DNA of 64,000 nt from Turnera subulata (GCA_028386065.3 JAKUCV010005453.1:1-64000), one strand, 5' to 3'. Counted from the first letter of the stretch, positions 22,086-40,235 are shown. Translations and numbers: made by a program. Notes: generated by a model from the letters alone, not told the origin.

Positions 22086-22090
22086 TATTG

Positions 22091-23812
22091 CTTCTCGGAT
22101 CCGACTCAAGTTGGTTTATGTCTTTTTTTCAATTTCTTTTTCCTTAATTACCTTTTGTTGTTCAGATATGTTGAGATGGACCTGGTATTCCTTGTTGACT
22201 AAATTTGATCTTGATGTTTAATTAAACTTGTATCTGATACTTACCTCAAAAAAAACTTGTATTTGATACTTTTGCAGCTACAAGCCCACAGCTCTATGTG
22301 TTCTTACGTATATATGAGTGAATAAAAAATACCATTATTCTTATTCAAATAACAAGTAATTTGTTCAATAATTGACGTCATCTGTAATAAAATCAGGGAG
22401 GCTATTGACAACTGTAGAATATGCCATGGAACGTAAGTGAATATTCCAATATTCTTTTTGACCAAATCAGTCCAAATTTCTCATATGCAGATTAATATAA
22501 TTTAAACCCTATAAATTAAAATAATAGAACTGCGGACCTCCATTTCTCCAAGACTCTCGATGGTATTAATTAAGTTATATAGTTGATCACTGTTGAAATT
22601 ACTACAATATCAATTTACTTGTTTCAATACCTAGTGAGGTTAGATTTTTATTAATTCAGATATTGTATTCTAATTAAATAAGCTTTGGTCACCTAGTTTT
22701 CTTAAACTTCAGTCAATCAATAAAGTTTCAAAGTGGAAGGGAAATTAGCTTTCTTTAAAAATATTTGTTGGTGTTCCAATATCAGGATTGTTGAGAGTGA
22801 TGGCAAATGAGAAATTTATTAAAACCCTAATTTCCATGAGAAGACTGAAGGGTTTGCCCTTTTTTAGTTACTTTAGAAGGAAAGAAAAAATCCATTATTA
22901 AAATTGAAAAATACAAAAAACATTTTTTTCCTTGCTGTGGTTATGATTATTATTTTTTTTATGATGAGAATGTTGCTGTGAACAATAATAAATGAGGGAA
23001 GGAGGAAAAGAGAAGCAGGAGGTGGGCCATTGATTGAGGGTGGCAGTGACTCACTGCCCACTCTAGCACCTACCATAGATACCAAGGCAGGAAGTCCAAG
23101 TTCAGACAAAAACTCATCAAAGTAAACTAAACAGAAGTTTAAAAAAAAAATGAATCCTATTTAACTTAAACGGGAAATATCTAAAGGAAGAAAGGAAATG
23201 AAACAAAAAGCAAAAAAAGAGAATAACAAAAGAGAAACAGGCAGATAGATTCATTCATTCAATCAACCAAAAAAATAAATAAAAAAAAAAGAATAAAGAT
23301 AGATTCATTCATCACCCTCTTTCTTTGGTTTGGGCATTCAGTTTTAGAAAGTATATACCCACAGACAAAGACAATAAAGATGCTTGCGTCATGCTTTACC
23401 TTACTTTTGTCAAAATGTTTTGTGTCATGTTTCCTTTTTTTGTTGTCTTTTTCAGTTGCTACGTAAAATTAAAGAAAAGAAGGAAAAGAAAAAAGAAAAA
23501 GAGAGGCGAAGCACTCTTCCATTTTTGTTTTGGTTAGATACTCTTTTTGTAATTGTGGTTAGTACAATCGACTTTTCCACATAGGCCCACCTTTATTGAC
23601 CTTCTCTTCCTAATACAGGAAACATACAATACAACAGCTTTCTGGTGACAAATTAAAACCAAATTTTACTTGTTACAGTTCTTCCCTCCCCCTCTCCTTC
23701 CCTTAGATCAAGTCCTGTTCTTGGGGTCACACCACTAGACAGGAGTCAAAAGACACAGAAGCCGCTGCCTAAGCACTGAATTTCGCTCAAGTTTTTGAGG
23801 GAGCACAGAGGA
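22091..23812. other. Intergenic region upstream of the Sec14-like gene
   Basis: AT-rich, with several A runs. Positions about 23640-23812 probably carry the promoter and 5' leader of the downstream gene. A 78-codon minus-strand frame at 22873-23109 has low-complexity composition and is not accepted as a gene. Confidence 0.4.
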
Positions 23813-26800
23813 ATGGGGACTGCTACTCAGGATGCCATTAATCAGTTAAAGGCATTGATGGATCAAGGTCTGCCTTCCCCCTTTAATTTACCTCATTCAT
23901 TTCATTCTTTGTAAGACAAGTATGGTTGCTTTGCATTCCCCCATTTCAAGTCTTTAACATTGGTCTGAAAAAATGTGATGGCAGTTGAGGAGCAGTTGAA
24001 GAGAACATTTCAGGTTCCCATTTTGCTTCTACTTTCTTCTTTTTTAATGTGATCTATTTGTTTAACTTTTTTTTCCCATTCTGGGTTGTTTTCACCCTTT
24101 CCAGAGTATGAACATTAAAAGTGTTTATAGACACTTTTCTGCAGGATATTATGACAGTGATGCCACTCACCCTGCGGTTTCCCATTCTTTTCTAGACCCT
24201 TAATTGTCATGCATTTTGCTGTTCTTCTGCTTCCCATGGTCTTGAAATCTTCTTTTGGAATTTGGTGAACTTACTGATTGAAATTAAGAAATTTATAGAG
24301 GGAAATGTGGATCATGAAATGACCGTTGAGATTGATCCAAGTGGAAAATTTCACTTCTGGGTTGTGAATATGCTGGCTTTGACATTTTGCAATGCTTTAG
24401 TCAATTTACTTGATTTGGTCTATGGCAATGGGAATCTATCACCTGGATCACAGTTTTGATACTAATCTCACCTCAGAGTTTGTTCCGTGAATGTTTCTAT
24501 TTAAAAAAAATGGAGTTCTGGATTTGTATCCAATACTGGCAATTTAACCTTTGGTGGGAACATGTTTTAAGAAATTGGAGTTCTTTCTGAGCAATGAAAG
24601 TGGAAGAGCCGGACTACATGGACATGACATTCAGAAGTGTTATTGACCGATGATAGCTGATGTAAGTTTCTGTGGTTTCATGATTTGCAGAATATCCATC
24701 AAGGATACCAACCTCAAACTCTGGAACGCTTCCTAAAAGCTAGAGAGTGGAATGTTGCCAAAGCTCATAAAATGGTCAGTGGTAGCTTGATTTCCTGAAA
24801 TTCTCTTTAATATAAATGCTTAGTCTTTTTAAATAAAAAGTTAGCAATCCAGGCACTAAGTATGGAAACAATGACTTTATGGTGTCCCAGTTGGTGGATT
24901 GTTTGCAATGGAGGGTGCAAAATGAGATTGACAATATATTGACGGTGAGTTTTACTTTGCATGAGATGCTTCTTTTTTCTTTGTTTGTTTGCCCCTCAAT
25001 GATGGTATCAATTTGAAATTTATATTTTCCTCAGAGTTGGGACTTGTATTACGGTCCAAAATGTATCAAAGGTTGCATGTTCAATCGATTGGAAGTTGAT
25101 ATTTGATCGATGATATAACAACTCATTATGTATAAGTCTTCATTAAACCCACAATTGCAAATTGACACTTCTCTCAGAAGTTAATGGTATATGCTTGCCA
25201 CCATTTACTCTTATGCCTTATTTTGAGATCATAAATGGCCAAGTGAAGCCTGGAGCGGGGAGTTATTGTAGTCTGTAATCATCCTTTGGCCTTGGGATAC
25301 TATTTTGAAAGTTCTCCTACCGTCTTTTAAGGTTTTCGAGTTTGTTTGTTGCATTGTTGCTGTGTGGATAACTTTTGAAATATGATTTGTTTCATGGTAT
25401 GGAAAAAGATAGTTGTTTTTGTTTCCAGAAACTTTAGTGTTAATCTGATAGAATTCTCATTTGATTTTATACAAGAAACAGACATTAAATGGCGGTGATT
25501 GGCAATTTGCTTCTCTCTATCACCCATTGTGTGCAATATGACAAACACAGTTGTGTGCTGCGCATGCAAATTTTGTCTCTCAAGTTGTACATGCTTGATA
25601 ATGGCTATCAATCTTGCACTCTAGTTTCTATTAAGTCTTCAAAATGGTAGCCAGCCACTATATCCGAGAATTTTGCTTGCTGCATGAGTGGTTAAATATC
25701 TTATCTGGGTGCCCTTTTGGTTTCCTTTTGCTGCATAGAAACCCATAGTTCCAGCTGATTTATACAGAGCAGTTCGTGATTCACAGCTCATAGGAATGTC
25801 TGGGTACTCAAGAGAGGTGCTTACTCTATTTTCTGCTTTTTCATTATGGCCTATTACTTATGGTTTAGCACTATACATTTCTAATCCTGCTTTTGCTTTG
25901 GTCAACATAGGCACACAAATTTATTTTTATATTCCAAAAAGAAGTTTTACTTTCTAAGAAACTTTTCGGACGTTTGCCACATCTGCAGGGACTTCCTGTG
26001 TTTGCTCTTGGTGTTGGACTCAGCTCATTTGATAAAGCCTCTGTAAGCATTGAAAATTTGCATTGAAGATGCTTTCTTTCAACAAATATTTAAATTTGGA
26101 GTACCATTTTCTTGTTTGATTGAATTAAATTAGGAGTGCTAAATTTTGCCATTCTATGTTAATGCTGGTTAAGTGCATAATTCCACTATTTAGAAGTCCT
26201 TTCAACATGTTAATGCCTATTCAGTGCATAATTCCTCTATTTTGAATCCTAGTTTGAACTGCTTTTACTTCTTCACCGCAGGTCCATTACTATGTCCAGT
26301 CACACATTCAAATCAATGAATATCGGGACCGTGTAATCTTGGTGAGTGTTTCATTGATGCATTCTGAGTTTCTAGAGTGGATGTTCTGACCTGAATGCAT
26401 TTTTCTAGCCTTCTGCGTCAAGAAAGCATGGGCGACCAATAACCACATGTGTGAAGGTTTTGGACATGACTGGTCTTAAGCTTTCAGCACTGAGCCAAAT
26501 AAAGGTATGCCTTGTTTCTTGAATTCGTAGTTTCATTTAGTTCCTCTAATATTGCCCCTGAGCTCTTATATTTCATCTGCTAGTAACTAATAAGTGTAGT
26601 TTACTTTTTTTGTGAAGTCTCTTGATCGTTGGTATTAATCACATGGCTTATTCAGCCAAGAAGAATTTCTTTTTTTTTCTCTTTTGATGTAAAACCAGGA
26701 AGAATTCATCAGTCATTCATTATTATTCCTCTGGAAGGGTGGTTGTCAAAGGGACTGACACATCATGTCACATTCTGTGCTTTGTGTTAGGGCAGTTGAT

Positions 26801-27595
26801 GACCGTTATTTCAACTGTTGATGACTTGAACTATCCAGAGAAGACAAATACTTATTATATTGTAAATGCACCGTACATATTTTCAGCTTGTTGGAAGGTT
26901 AGCTCACAGTTCATTGCAATGAAATTTCCTAGTTTACTCTTATGTTATCTTTATCGCTCCCTATTGATTTTTAATAAAAAGTATATACAGATGTGGTTCA
27001 GATGATTATAGTTCAAACAAGAAACTCTCTATTACTGGAGACGACTTATTACTTTTTGATTTACATGGAAACAGGTCGTCAAGCCTCTTCTGCAAGAGCG
27101 GACAAGGAGAAAAGTCCAGGTGCTGTCAGGTAATGGGCGTGATGAGCTTTTGAAGGTAACGGATTTCACAGCTCTCCGTAAATTTTTTAACTTTTTTTCT
27201 CTTCTCTGGCATCCTCTCTCCAACTTTTGATGTATCAATTGTGGAACTTAGAATTTTTTGGTGCACTTTCATTGTAGATAATGGATTTCACAGCTCTCCC
27301 GCATTTTTGTAAGAGGGAAGGATCTGGATCATCTCGACATTCAGAGAATGCTACTGAAAGTTGCTTTTCTCTGGACCATCCATTTCATCAACAGCTCTAC
27401 GACTACATGAAGCAGCAAGCATCAATTAAGGAACCTCGTGAACCTATAAAACAGGGGTCTTTCCATGTCAATTTGCCTGAACCAGCTGCGGAAGGGACAG
27501 ATATAGTGCAAACAATTGAATCTCAGCTACATAAGTTTGGTAATGAGAATGGCCTTTGTGGATCCAAAGATGACCTCAAAATCAGTGATGACTGA
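23813..27595 (+). CDS. Sec14-like CRAL-TRIO phosphatidylinositol transfer protein
   Basis: Eleven exons: 23813-23867, 23985-24013, 24691-24774, 24891-24944, 25739-25816, 25989-26042, 26282-26341, 26409-26504, 26796-26897, 27075-27155, 27278-27595. All junctions are GT-AG and the join encodes 336 residues. Residues about 10-65 form the CRAL-TRIO N-terminal helices (LERFLKAREWNVAKAHKML). About 85-240 is the lipid-binding CRAL-TRIO domain (GLPVFALGVGLSSFD, KVLDMTGLKLSALSQIK, TYYIVNAPYIFSACWKVVKP, LPHFC). Such proteins exchange phosphatidylinositol and phosphatidylcholine between membranes and support phosphoinositide signalling. The tail of about 80 residues is acidic and lacks a nodulin or GOLD domain. 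It lies tail-to-tail with the WEB gene, whose stop is about 510 bp away. Confidence 0.92.
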
Positions 27596-28106
27596 ATCTA
27601 TAGAGCCTAATTGGAAAATGTTGGTATTCCTTCCCAGCGTATGATGATATAGATGGATGTATTTACTAGTTAGTTTATCTCCTAATATCGAAAAGTTTAT
27701 TATTTTGTATGTAGTTTGACATGTTAGCTATATTGGGAAAGCTTTCCCCAGGTTTACGTGGTTAGGGATGCAGCTTGCAACTGGAATTTTTACTCTCTTT
27801 GCTTCCCATTGTTGATCTCATGTTAGTTGCATAGATAAAATCTTTTTAGCTGTCAATGCTATGATGTTAAACTACTTATTTCCCCAAAATGCCTTTTGGG
27901 ATATATATCTGTTTGCTTCGTTTGGTGCTTACAAATAAAGGGGCAAACTATTTGTGAGAGACAAAACTGGGCAAATAACATGAAGGAATGATCAAACAGG
28001 TCTCTCTTGAACATACTTGTTTTTCCGCTTGCATTATGGCTGCAGATCCTGGAAAGTCTAGTAACGTAGATGACTAGTCTCGATCTTCCTGCATGCAGAC
28101 ACTGCT
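27596..28106. other. Convergent intergenic region
   Basis: This holds the 3' untranslated regions of the plus-strand Sec14-like gene and the minus-strand WEB gene. No separate feature recognised. Confidence 0.5.
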
Positions 28107-30138
28107 TTAAGATGTCACTTGCCCTTGATTTCGCCGCTTTAGAAGTTCTCCCTCAACCACATTGTGTGCCGCCTCTGCCATTTCCGCTGATTTGATAGCT
28201 ATAACGGTTGCCTGCTGAATTTCCTCGATGGCTTTCAAACTAGCCCCCAATTTGACGGCAAGTTCAGCTTGTCTCGCATTGATTGTTTGCAGCTCAGCCA
28301 TGGCATCTGCCTCTTTTGTCCTAGTTATATCCTCAAGCTCTTCCACTTTCTTTTTCATTGACGTATACTCGTCCAGTGACACTCTAATCATACCATGAGA
28401 ACCAGTCTCTTTAATTTTCGCTCTTTCTGACCAGCTCTTCATCTCGTCAAGGGCTCTCTCTTCTGCTGCTTTAGCCTTTTCAGCCTCCAAGAGGAGAAGT
28501 TTTAGCTTTTCCTCTTCTTCTTCGGCTAGTAAGGTGGCTTTTTCAGCCTCTTGCTTCATCTCTCTTGCTGTCTTCTTCAGTTCTTCTACTTCCTGTCTGG
28601 ACTTTTCAGCTTCTGACCATAGCTGCTTAAGAGCTGAGTTGAGATCATCCTCCTCTTCTGCTTGTTTCTTGAGCAATGCAGCTTGCTCTGCCTTCACATT
28701 CTCCAGTTCCCATCGAAGAAGTGTTACAATGTCGCGATAAGAACTCTCTTCTTCTGAGATTTTTTGCAATGTCTTAGTTGCCTCATTAAGCTCACTGGTA
28801 ACGACTTTTACCGCGTCCATTTCTGAAGCATGAGCCTTTTTCATCTCTTCTTGAAGGAAATCAATCTCAGCAGTTATTTCTTCAAGCCTGGACTCAAGAT
28901 GTTTGACCACATCAGGGTCATATTCTTTCTTCAAAACCTGCAGAGTTCTTCTTGTTGCTTCCACGCCAAGTTTGCATTCACTGATGCGTGCATCCTTCTC
29001 TGCCACGATCTTCGCCTGCTGTTCCTGAGACTGAGTGGCAGCTAGCTTGACTTGTTGGGCAGATTCCCGCATGGCTTTGATTTCCTTGGAAAGCTCAGTG
29101 GCCCTTTCGGTGCTCATATTAGCTGCACGCCTGGCTTCTCCTGCCTGCTGGAAGGCAGCCCATTTTGCCTCCAAGGCCGCATCAAAATCCTGGCGCATCT
29201 CTGTGAGTTGTTGCTTTGCAATGTCCAGTTCACTTGCGGTGAGCTTGTACTGCTCCCTTGCCAGGTCCAGTTCCTCTTTTCGAGCAGCATTTCCCGAGTG
29301 TTTTTGGGATTTTGCAGCCTCAAGCTCCTTTGCAAGTTGCTTAATCGCTTCTGCAGCTTCTACTGTGGCTTCCTTGGACTCGCTCACACTTCTAAGCTTT
29401 GTGGTCAACTCATTAAGCGTTCTCTTAGCTATTTGCAGGTCGGAATTAACTCGTTTCTTTGTAGCTTCATCTCCCTCGAGCTGTTTCTTATACTTGTTCA
29501 CTTCCTTCTGAGCTAAGAGAAGCTGTGTCTCCTTGTCCAAGATATTCTATCATACCACCACCAAAGCATGATCAGCACATAATTTTGATAACTAGATTCA
29601 ATTCTTTCATCAAGTCTAAACAACGGCTCAAAACAATGTAAAAATGTTTTCGATATTTTATGTATAACATTACCAATAACATTCATGAGGAACACAAAAT
29701 TTTGGTTGCTTTCTTATAAAGTTTGCCACCAATATTGCCATGAAGAAAAGATTATTGTTGTGACTCGAAAAGAAGAACATTTTGGTCTGCAACATAAAAT
29801 TTTTGGATTTGAAATGGAACCCACCACCCTTGAGCAATTGCATACAGGCGTGGTTTTGGTAGAGTTATTGCATTAATGTAGCAGTAATAATTAATTATTA
29901 AGAAAAGAGGGGAACAGATGAAGGAGGGAGGTTGATTTTTTTTTTAATTTACCTCGGAGGAAAGCTTTGATTTTGTCCTGATGGCTGCTCTACCCCTGGC
30001 AAGGGCTACTTCACCAAATAAACTAACAGCGGCCTTGACAGATTGAAAAGGTGCTCTGGTGTCAATTTCTCCAACCTCTCCCCTTGGAGAATTTGAACCA
30101 ACTCTTTGGTGATCCGATCTTCCAAATATGTTTACCAT
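28107..30138 (-). CDS. WEB family coiled-coil protein (At5g55860-like)
   Basis: Two exons on the minus strand, 29953-30138 and 28107-29546, encode 541 residues. The N-terminus carries EVGEIDTRAPFQSVKAAVSL followed by FGEVA, the signature of plant WEB/PMI2 (DUF827) proteins. From about residue 60 to 520 the protein is an almost unbroken charged coiled coil rich in Glu, Lys and Ala, with a small Gly/His break near 425 (KETGSHGMIRVSLDEY), also family-typical. WEB1 and PMI2 form a complex that sets the speed of light-driven chloroplast movement through actin filaments. This member is closest in layout to shorter WEB proteins of unproven function, so a chloroplast-movement role is only an inference. 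The start codon is the first ATG of exon 1. Confidence 0.88.
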
Positions 30139-32549
30139 GTTCGCTCTGTTTGTTTGCTTTTTCTTTTTCCTACCCTTTTAACACGGACCTGCATGATCCA
30201 TCAATACAAGTTACTCATTTAAGATGATATCCCTGAGACCCACAAATTGCAAATCCTACAATACATTTTTTCAAAGTAATTGCAATTGTCAGAACAAACA
30301 ATAACTGGTAGTGAAATCATCAAAACAAGGAGTTTGGCTAAATGACAAGAAAATTAACAAAAAAAAAAAGAACAAGGAAGAATGTAATGTGGTGGGAACA
30401 TTGGAACACAACAGGAGGAGTTACCTCAAAGACCAGGGACAAAATACCTGGATGGAATTGCAGCAAATGATTGTAGCAGACAGGGAAAAAGAAAAGGATG
30501 AAGATAGGTTTTTTTTTTTTTTTGTTTAATGTCCAAAACTAGACAGGAATTAATGTTAAAAAAAGGAATTGAAAGCAGGCGCAGGGAGGGATTTGTGTTG
30601 CTTTGTTTGTTTTATTGTTGTGTTGCAACCAAAATCCAACAGGCAAAAAGACACAGGTTATCCAGCATTTGCTGCTTTCTGTGTCGCTTTGCAAAATAGA
30701 TGCTGCGAGTTTTACGCGGGTTTTTTAACGGCCAACCAACCCCACCGTCTCTCCCCCTACAGAAATAGAATCCCCTTCTCTGCCAAAACACACATTTTTA
30801 GCATATGCCTACATGTATTGTGCTTAAATTTCTTGTACAGAAAATATATGTCAAGTTATAAATAGCTGTTGTTATTTTGCCAAGTTTTGTTGACTCTTTT
30901 CTAAAATAGTCAGTCATTGATTGCCACATTTGTCAAGTACCAGTTGTTTCGTTTTGTTTGGATAGTGAGGGAAGCTTAGGAAGGAGAATTTAATTTATAA
31001 ATTTAACATTATTTGGAAAGAATTTTTAATGGAGGAGGAGGAAGATTTTCTTAACCTTCATTCTCCTTCTTTTCCCTGGAAAAATGCCTGTCAGTCAATT
31101 CCGTGAAGAATGAAGGTGAAAGAAATTTTAATTTCTTTATTAGCCTATCTAGTTCTAAAAATATATTTATAGATCAAAGATATATGTGATAATTTATAAA
31201 TATTATACATCATTCCCTACTTTTCCCTTTAATAAATTTATCGCAAAATGATGAATTAAATTTTCTCCTAGTTTAAATAGATTGAAAGATGCAATTTTTC
31301 CCTTTAATAGATTGCTATTTTGTCTTTTCAACTTTCAAATTAGCCGCAAGTTGCCGTCTACTTTATGAATCTTACACTGCAAAGGTTTTATACTACAACA
31401 CAAAGCCCTAAACCAACGTAAAAGATCATATCTATACGGCTATACCTTGATCGATTCTAAGGAAAACATGAGTGGTAGATAAGTTTTTTTTTGATGCTAA
31501 TGGTAGATAAGTTGATTGACCCAAATAGAAAAAATCTCAAAACACCAGTTTGGAGGAAACGCCTGACTCATTTGGCCAGGTACCAATGAAAGTTACAGCT
31601 CTTAAATATAAAAAATGGAACTGGAGGATACAATCACTGCACAATTTTAATCTTTTTATTGAGATTTTAATCTTAAATTTCAAAGAAACAATCACTGAAT
31701 ATTGTAATGTAACCACGAGACAGGGTGGAAAAAGAAACATCAAGGAAAAGAAAAATGGGGGGGGGGGGGGGGGGGGAGCTAGAAAGAACTATATAACATA
31801 TTGGCAAAAGTAAAGTTTTCATGCTTGTGAAGCTCAGATACACCCATTCCTTATTCTAAACTAATGAAAAGAAAACATAAAAAGTTATACTAAGAAACAA
31901 GATTTGTAGTACTACAGCGTTCGGTGAGATTTTTAACCAGCCGTCACAGCCTAGAAAGAGCCACCTTTGCACCTGGCCTGCAACATAAATAAAATAATGA
32001 TGCCCTTGTTACCATGGAGAGAGGTTCCACAGCTTTTAAAAGTTCCTTAAGCTCAACTTTAAAGCCGAATCAGTCAAAAACATGTGAATTCTTTAGCCAA
32101 CTCAAGGGAGTTGAATCAATCCATAGCTTTTCCAACCAAGCTGTTAAAGCTTAAAATCCTTATCCAAGGATCTGATATGCTAGAATTTGTTAAGACAAAC
32201 AGGTTAAAATATTCCGAAGAGTCTTCTGCCGGAAAAAAGAAGAAAACTCCCAAACTAAACTATTATCTTCAACCATGTTCAGAAATTCATATAAGAAGCC
32301 TGTTAACCATATAAATCTTTTACTTTTTGCTAAGCCCAGGATTGAGAGCTCATTGAATGCCCAGCATTTTATTGCTGGATCGGGTGATATGAGATCCTCT
32401 CCCCAGTTTCCTTGGCAAATGCTTATAACTGTTAATCTCTTTTTATTCATTTGAACTGACTAACAATTATTGCCGACTATGTATTTTAAAAAACACAAAG
32501 AAAACAGCTTGGCCACACAAACAGAATTGTCTTACCAAGTTTAGAGGGC
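30139..32549. other. Intergenic region between WEB and thiolase genes
   Basis: It includes the WEB promoter side and the 3' side of the thiolase gene. No other gene was recognised. It contains an unbroken run of 20 G at 31757-31776. Confidence 0.5.
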
Positions 32550-37179
<4,630 letters not shown>

Positions 37180-39146
37180 GGAATTGGAAATGGAAGGAGG
37201 AGAAGAAGAAATGTTTTCTTTGTTTCTCTTTTGTGTCTTATGAGATGATTTTGCTTTCGGACACACGCCCACCACCACGGAAGCGAAGAGGAGGAGTTAG
37301 TTATATTTTGTACATAGGACAGGAAGTCTGCTTGCTTCTATTTGCTTACAAGCTTACTTCGAGATCAAGAAGACTTATAGAAAGACAGAACAGAACAACA
37401 CATGTCTAATCCTCCTCTCTATATAATAATTTGAATGTTTAATCATCTTTCTCAATTACCGTATATCTAATCATCTTTACATACTGTTAATTCCTGGTAC
37501 TTCTTTTAATATTGCCTCCTTGCCACTCAAATATACTGTAAATATGCACACAAATTTAACATTTTATTAGATTGGCTAAATTCAAATTGATCAAATACCT
37601 TTAGGATGTGTGGTTAAAGAGAAAGATTGATCCGATGATTACAGCAAATAATAAAACTTAGGAGATTTAATTATATTGCCTTACATTTTCCAAAATGAGT
37701 AAAGAAATAAAGATTAAATAAGACGAAACAAATATCGCAATGCTCGCATAATAATTAAAATGCGTGCACATAGGAGCTGAGGTGAAGCTGACAACATCAG
37801 TGATGGGAACGGGTGGATAATGGGATATGAATGACAAATCATTAAAAATACCTTTACACATTGGGAAATGGGAACCGCAGTCCCGCTCCCATACGCACTC
37901 CTCTTCCCATCCTCTCTATCTGCTTATCTATTTTGTATTTCATTATTGTGTTTGACTCGATTTTCATATTCCTCAACTCTGTGTCTGTTTCAAGGAGAAG
38001 AATAAGGTGGTAAGGTTCCAATTTCCTCTTACGTGATCTTGGGTTCGAGCATGCGGGTTGAATCCGTAGTGGGCTTATTTCTTCCAATAATTGGTTGGCA
38101 GAAGTGAACGTATTGTTCTATCTTCAAATATTAACTCTGTTTTCTCTTGTATGGTGAATAATTCAGCTACCCGGACAGTATTATGCCTATTAACCCCTTC
38201 GGAGTAGGTGTTTCCAAGCACGCACTACACGCTGTGTCATGTGTATGGTGGTCACCGAATTGTTTCCTTCTCTGGTAGGCCATCTGATATATGGTCAACC
38301 TTTACTTAATTTCCATTGAGTGTATCGGTGAGAAATTTTTTTAAAACAATTTTTCCTGAACATGTATACGTTGTGCATTCGTTAGAAACTTCAGTAATTA
38401 CAGCAAACAAACTCTCTTACCAGAAACAAACACCAGGCCCCGAGTTCATAAGTATTTGTAACACTCTAGGCCAAGCGATCTGCCAGCTTTGCTAGCAATC
38501 TATGTACATGTTTGAAAGCAAAATCAATAACCATACGACTATCTGTGGTGAAATATTGGAGAGTAAGAGATCGAAGTTACGCAGTTGTGCATCTCTTAGA
38601 ATATTACTCCTCCATACCATGCTATGCTGCACCTCCACAAGAATTAGGACAGAAGAAGACGGTGGTGAAGTTGGGAAAAAAAAAAAAAAAACCATGTAAC
38701 GTGAAATGAGATAATAGTTGCTTCGAAATCGCCCAAATTTTCTTCAGCACACACAAAGGGCATAAAACCTGCAAGCATCGACATAGTTTTTTCGAATTGT
38801 GGTGTATAATCAAAGAAACCAAATGCATAGTAACATTCATTAGCAGTATAGTAGTATTGCAGAGTAGAAAGCAAGGCAAGGGCAGCTGAAAAAATTGACC
38901 TAGTACCGGATGGCATGTGATAAGATTAATCTTGAAGTAATGGGTGCACTTTCAGTTTCATATGTATAACGGGTAAGGCAAAGCAGGCAGTTGGGAATTT
39001 GATTTACCTCCTTTGTAAACAAGTAGCATCATATTCATGGGGTGTTACAAAAGAAAGAGAGTAGAGTAAAAGCAAACAAAACTTACACCCTGGTAGCATG
39101 GAGTAGCTAGCTAGGTGATGAAGAAGAAGCAGAGGGAAGAGGAGGA
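37180..39146. other. Intergenic region between thiolase and ALKBH2-like genes
   Basis: AT-rich, with the thiolase promoter at its left end and the 3' untranslated region of the ALKBH2-like gene at its right end. A possible SINE-like segment is noted at about 37990-38100. Frames in it look like chance. Confidence 0.4.
37995..38075 (+). repeat. Possible tRNA-derived SINE fragment
   Basis: The segment holds AAGGTGGTAAGG followed about 35 bp later by GGGTTCGAGCATG, resembling the A and B boxes of the RNA polymerase III promoter in tRNA-derived SINEs. No poly(A)/T tail or target duplication was found, so this is a weak call. Confidence 0.2.
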
Positions 39147-40235
39147 TCAGGAGGAGGAGGGGAGGACGGTGCGGAAGGTGAGGTTAATGCGGGTGGAGAG
39201 GGCATTGGCACGCTTGGGGACAGAGTGGAGCCAATCCCTTTGAGTGTAACCCTTCATCACCAGCAGCGAGCCATGCTTTAGCAACAAACAATATTGCTGC
39301 TGTTGATCACCCCTGTTAGTACTACTATTGTTACTCTTCATCTTCTTCTGATACTGAAACTGGTACTGGTTGTTGCTGCTCTGCTTTAGACGCTTACTAG
39401 GAGGAGGTAGAATATGAGTGGTAGAGTCGGGAAGAGTAGGGGGTGGTGTATTGTTCTTCTTATTCTTCTTCTTGAGGAAGAAATGGCGGTCGCATCCAAG
39501 AGAGACGGAAGCAATGAGGGGGGTGGGACCGTAGAGCTTCTCGTCGTCGGCATGCCAACCAACATAGTCATTCCCGCCTTTGTACCTATTCAATAGCAGG
39601 CTGTTGAATCCAACACTCCCACTCCCTCCTCCAATTGCCTTCTCCACCTTTTATATTTTTAATTAATTAATTAAGGTAAATCAGTCGATTCTAGGCATAA
39701 TGAAAAAAAGAAAATCTAGCAGCTCAATCATAATAATTAGGCTCTGAATTAATAATTAATGAATGATACTAATGCTAACCTTGTCCAGGAGGCGGAGGAG
39801 GGGAGGGAAATGATCCCAGGTGTAGGCGACGGGGGAGTGACCGCTGTAGACAAGGCGGGGGAGGTGAGGGGAGGCGACAAGGTAGCAGCTGTCCCTGGGC
39901 TGCACGCACTCCCTCCCGAACACCCTCAGCGTGGGCCTGCTCCAGGGGATGTGGGAGTCCAGGTATTCCAACAACTCCCAACCCTCCTCCATCCCCATAA
40001 ACCTCCTCATGTACATCACCTCGCTCCCTTCCCCCAATTCTATCCTCCTCTCCTCCTTTATTAACTCCTTCCCTCCCTCTCCCTCTCCCTCTTCCTCAAC
40101 ACCACCACCACCACCACCATCATCATCATCAATCCTTCTCCCTTTATTCCTGCTGCTGCTGCCGTCCGCCGAATTGCTTCCCTCTTCCACCGCTTTGAAT
40201 TTCATGAAAAATCTCCTGCTGCTGCTGCTGCTCAT
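39147..40235 (-). CDS. AlkB-like 2-oxoglutarate/Fe(II) dioxygenase (ALKBH2-like demethylase)
   Basis: Two exons on the minus strand (39780-40235, 39147-39647) encode 318 residues. Family members oxidatively remove methyl groups such as 1-methyladenine and 3-methylcytosine from DNA or RNA. Residues 1-60 are Ser, Asp and Gly-rich and disordered. Then come MYMRRFM, WSRPTLRVFGRECVQPRDSC, YSGHSPVAYTWDHFPP, FNSLLLNRYKGGNDYVGWHA and the LIASVSLGCDRHFFLK strand. WHADDE gives the metal-binding His and Asp (about 184 and 186), WLHSVPKR the second His (about 293), and STRINLTFR the 2-oxoglutarate Arg pair. Between FFLK and YCLLLKHGSLLVM, where ALKBH2 normally has a short link, there is an insertion of about 55 residues rich in Asn, Gln, Pro and Lys. 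The core is intact, so it is probably active. Confidence 0.88.

Noticed and set aside
22873..23109. 78-codon minus-strand ORF
   Set aside because: Half is Ile/Lys/Phe homopolymer-like; no splice context or family.
28534..29516. Plus-strand ORFs of up to 158 codons
   Set aside because: They are antisense shadows of the charged coiled-coil WEB exon.
37854..38087. 77-codon minus-strand ORF
   Set aside because: Overlaps a possible SINE-like segment; no conserved motif or splice support.
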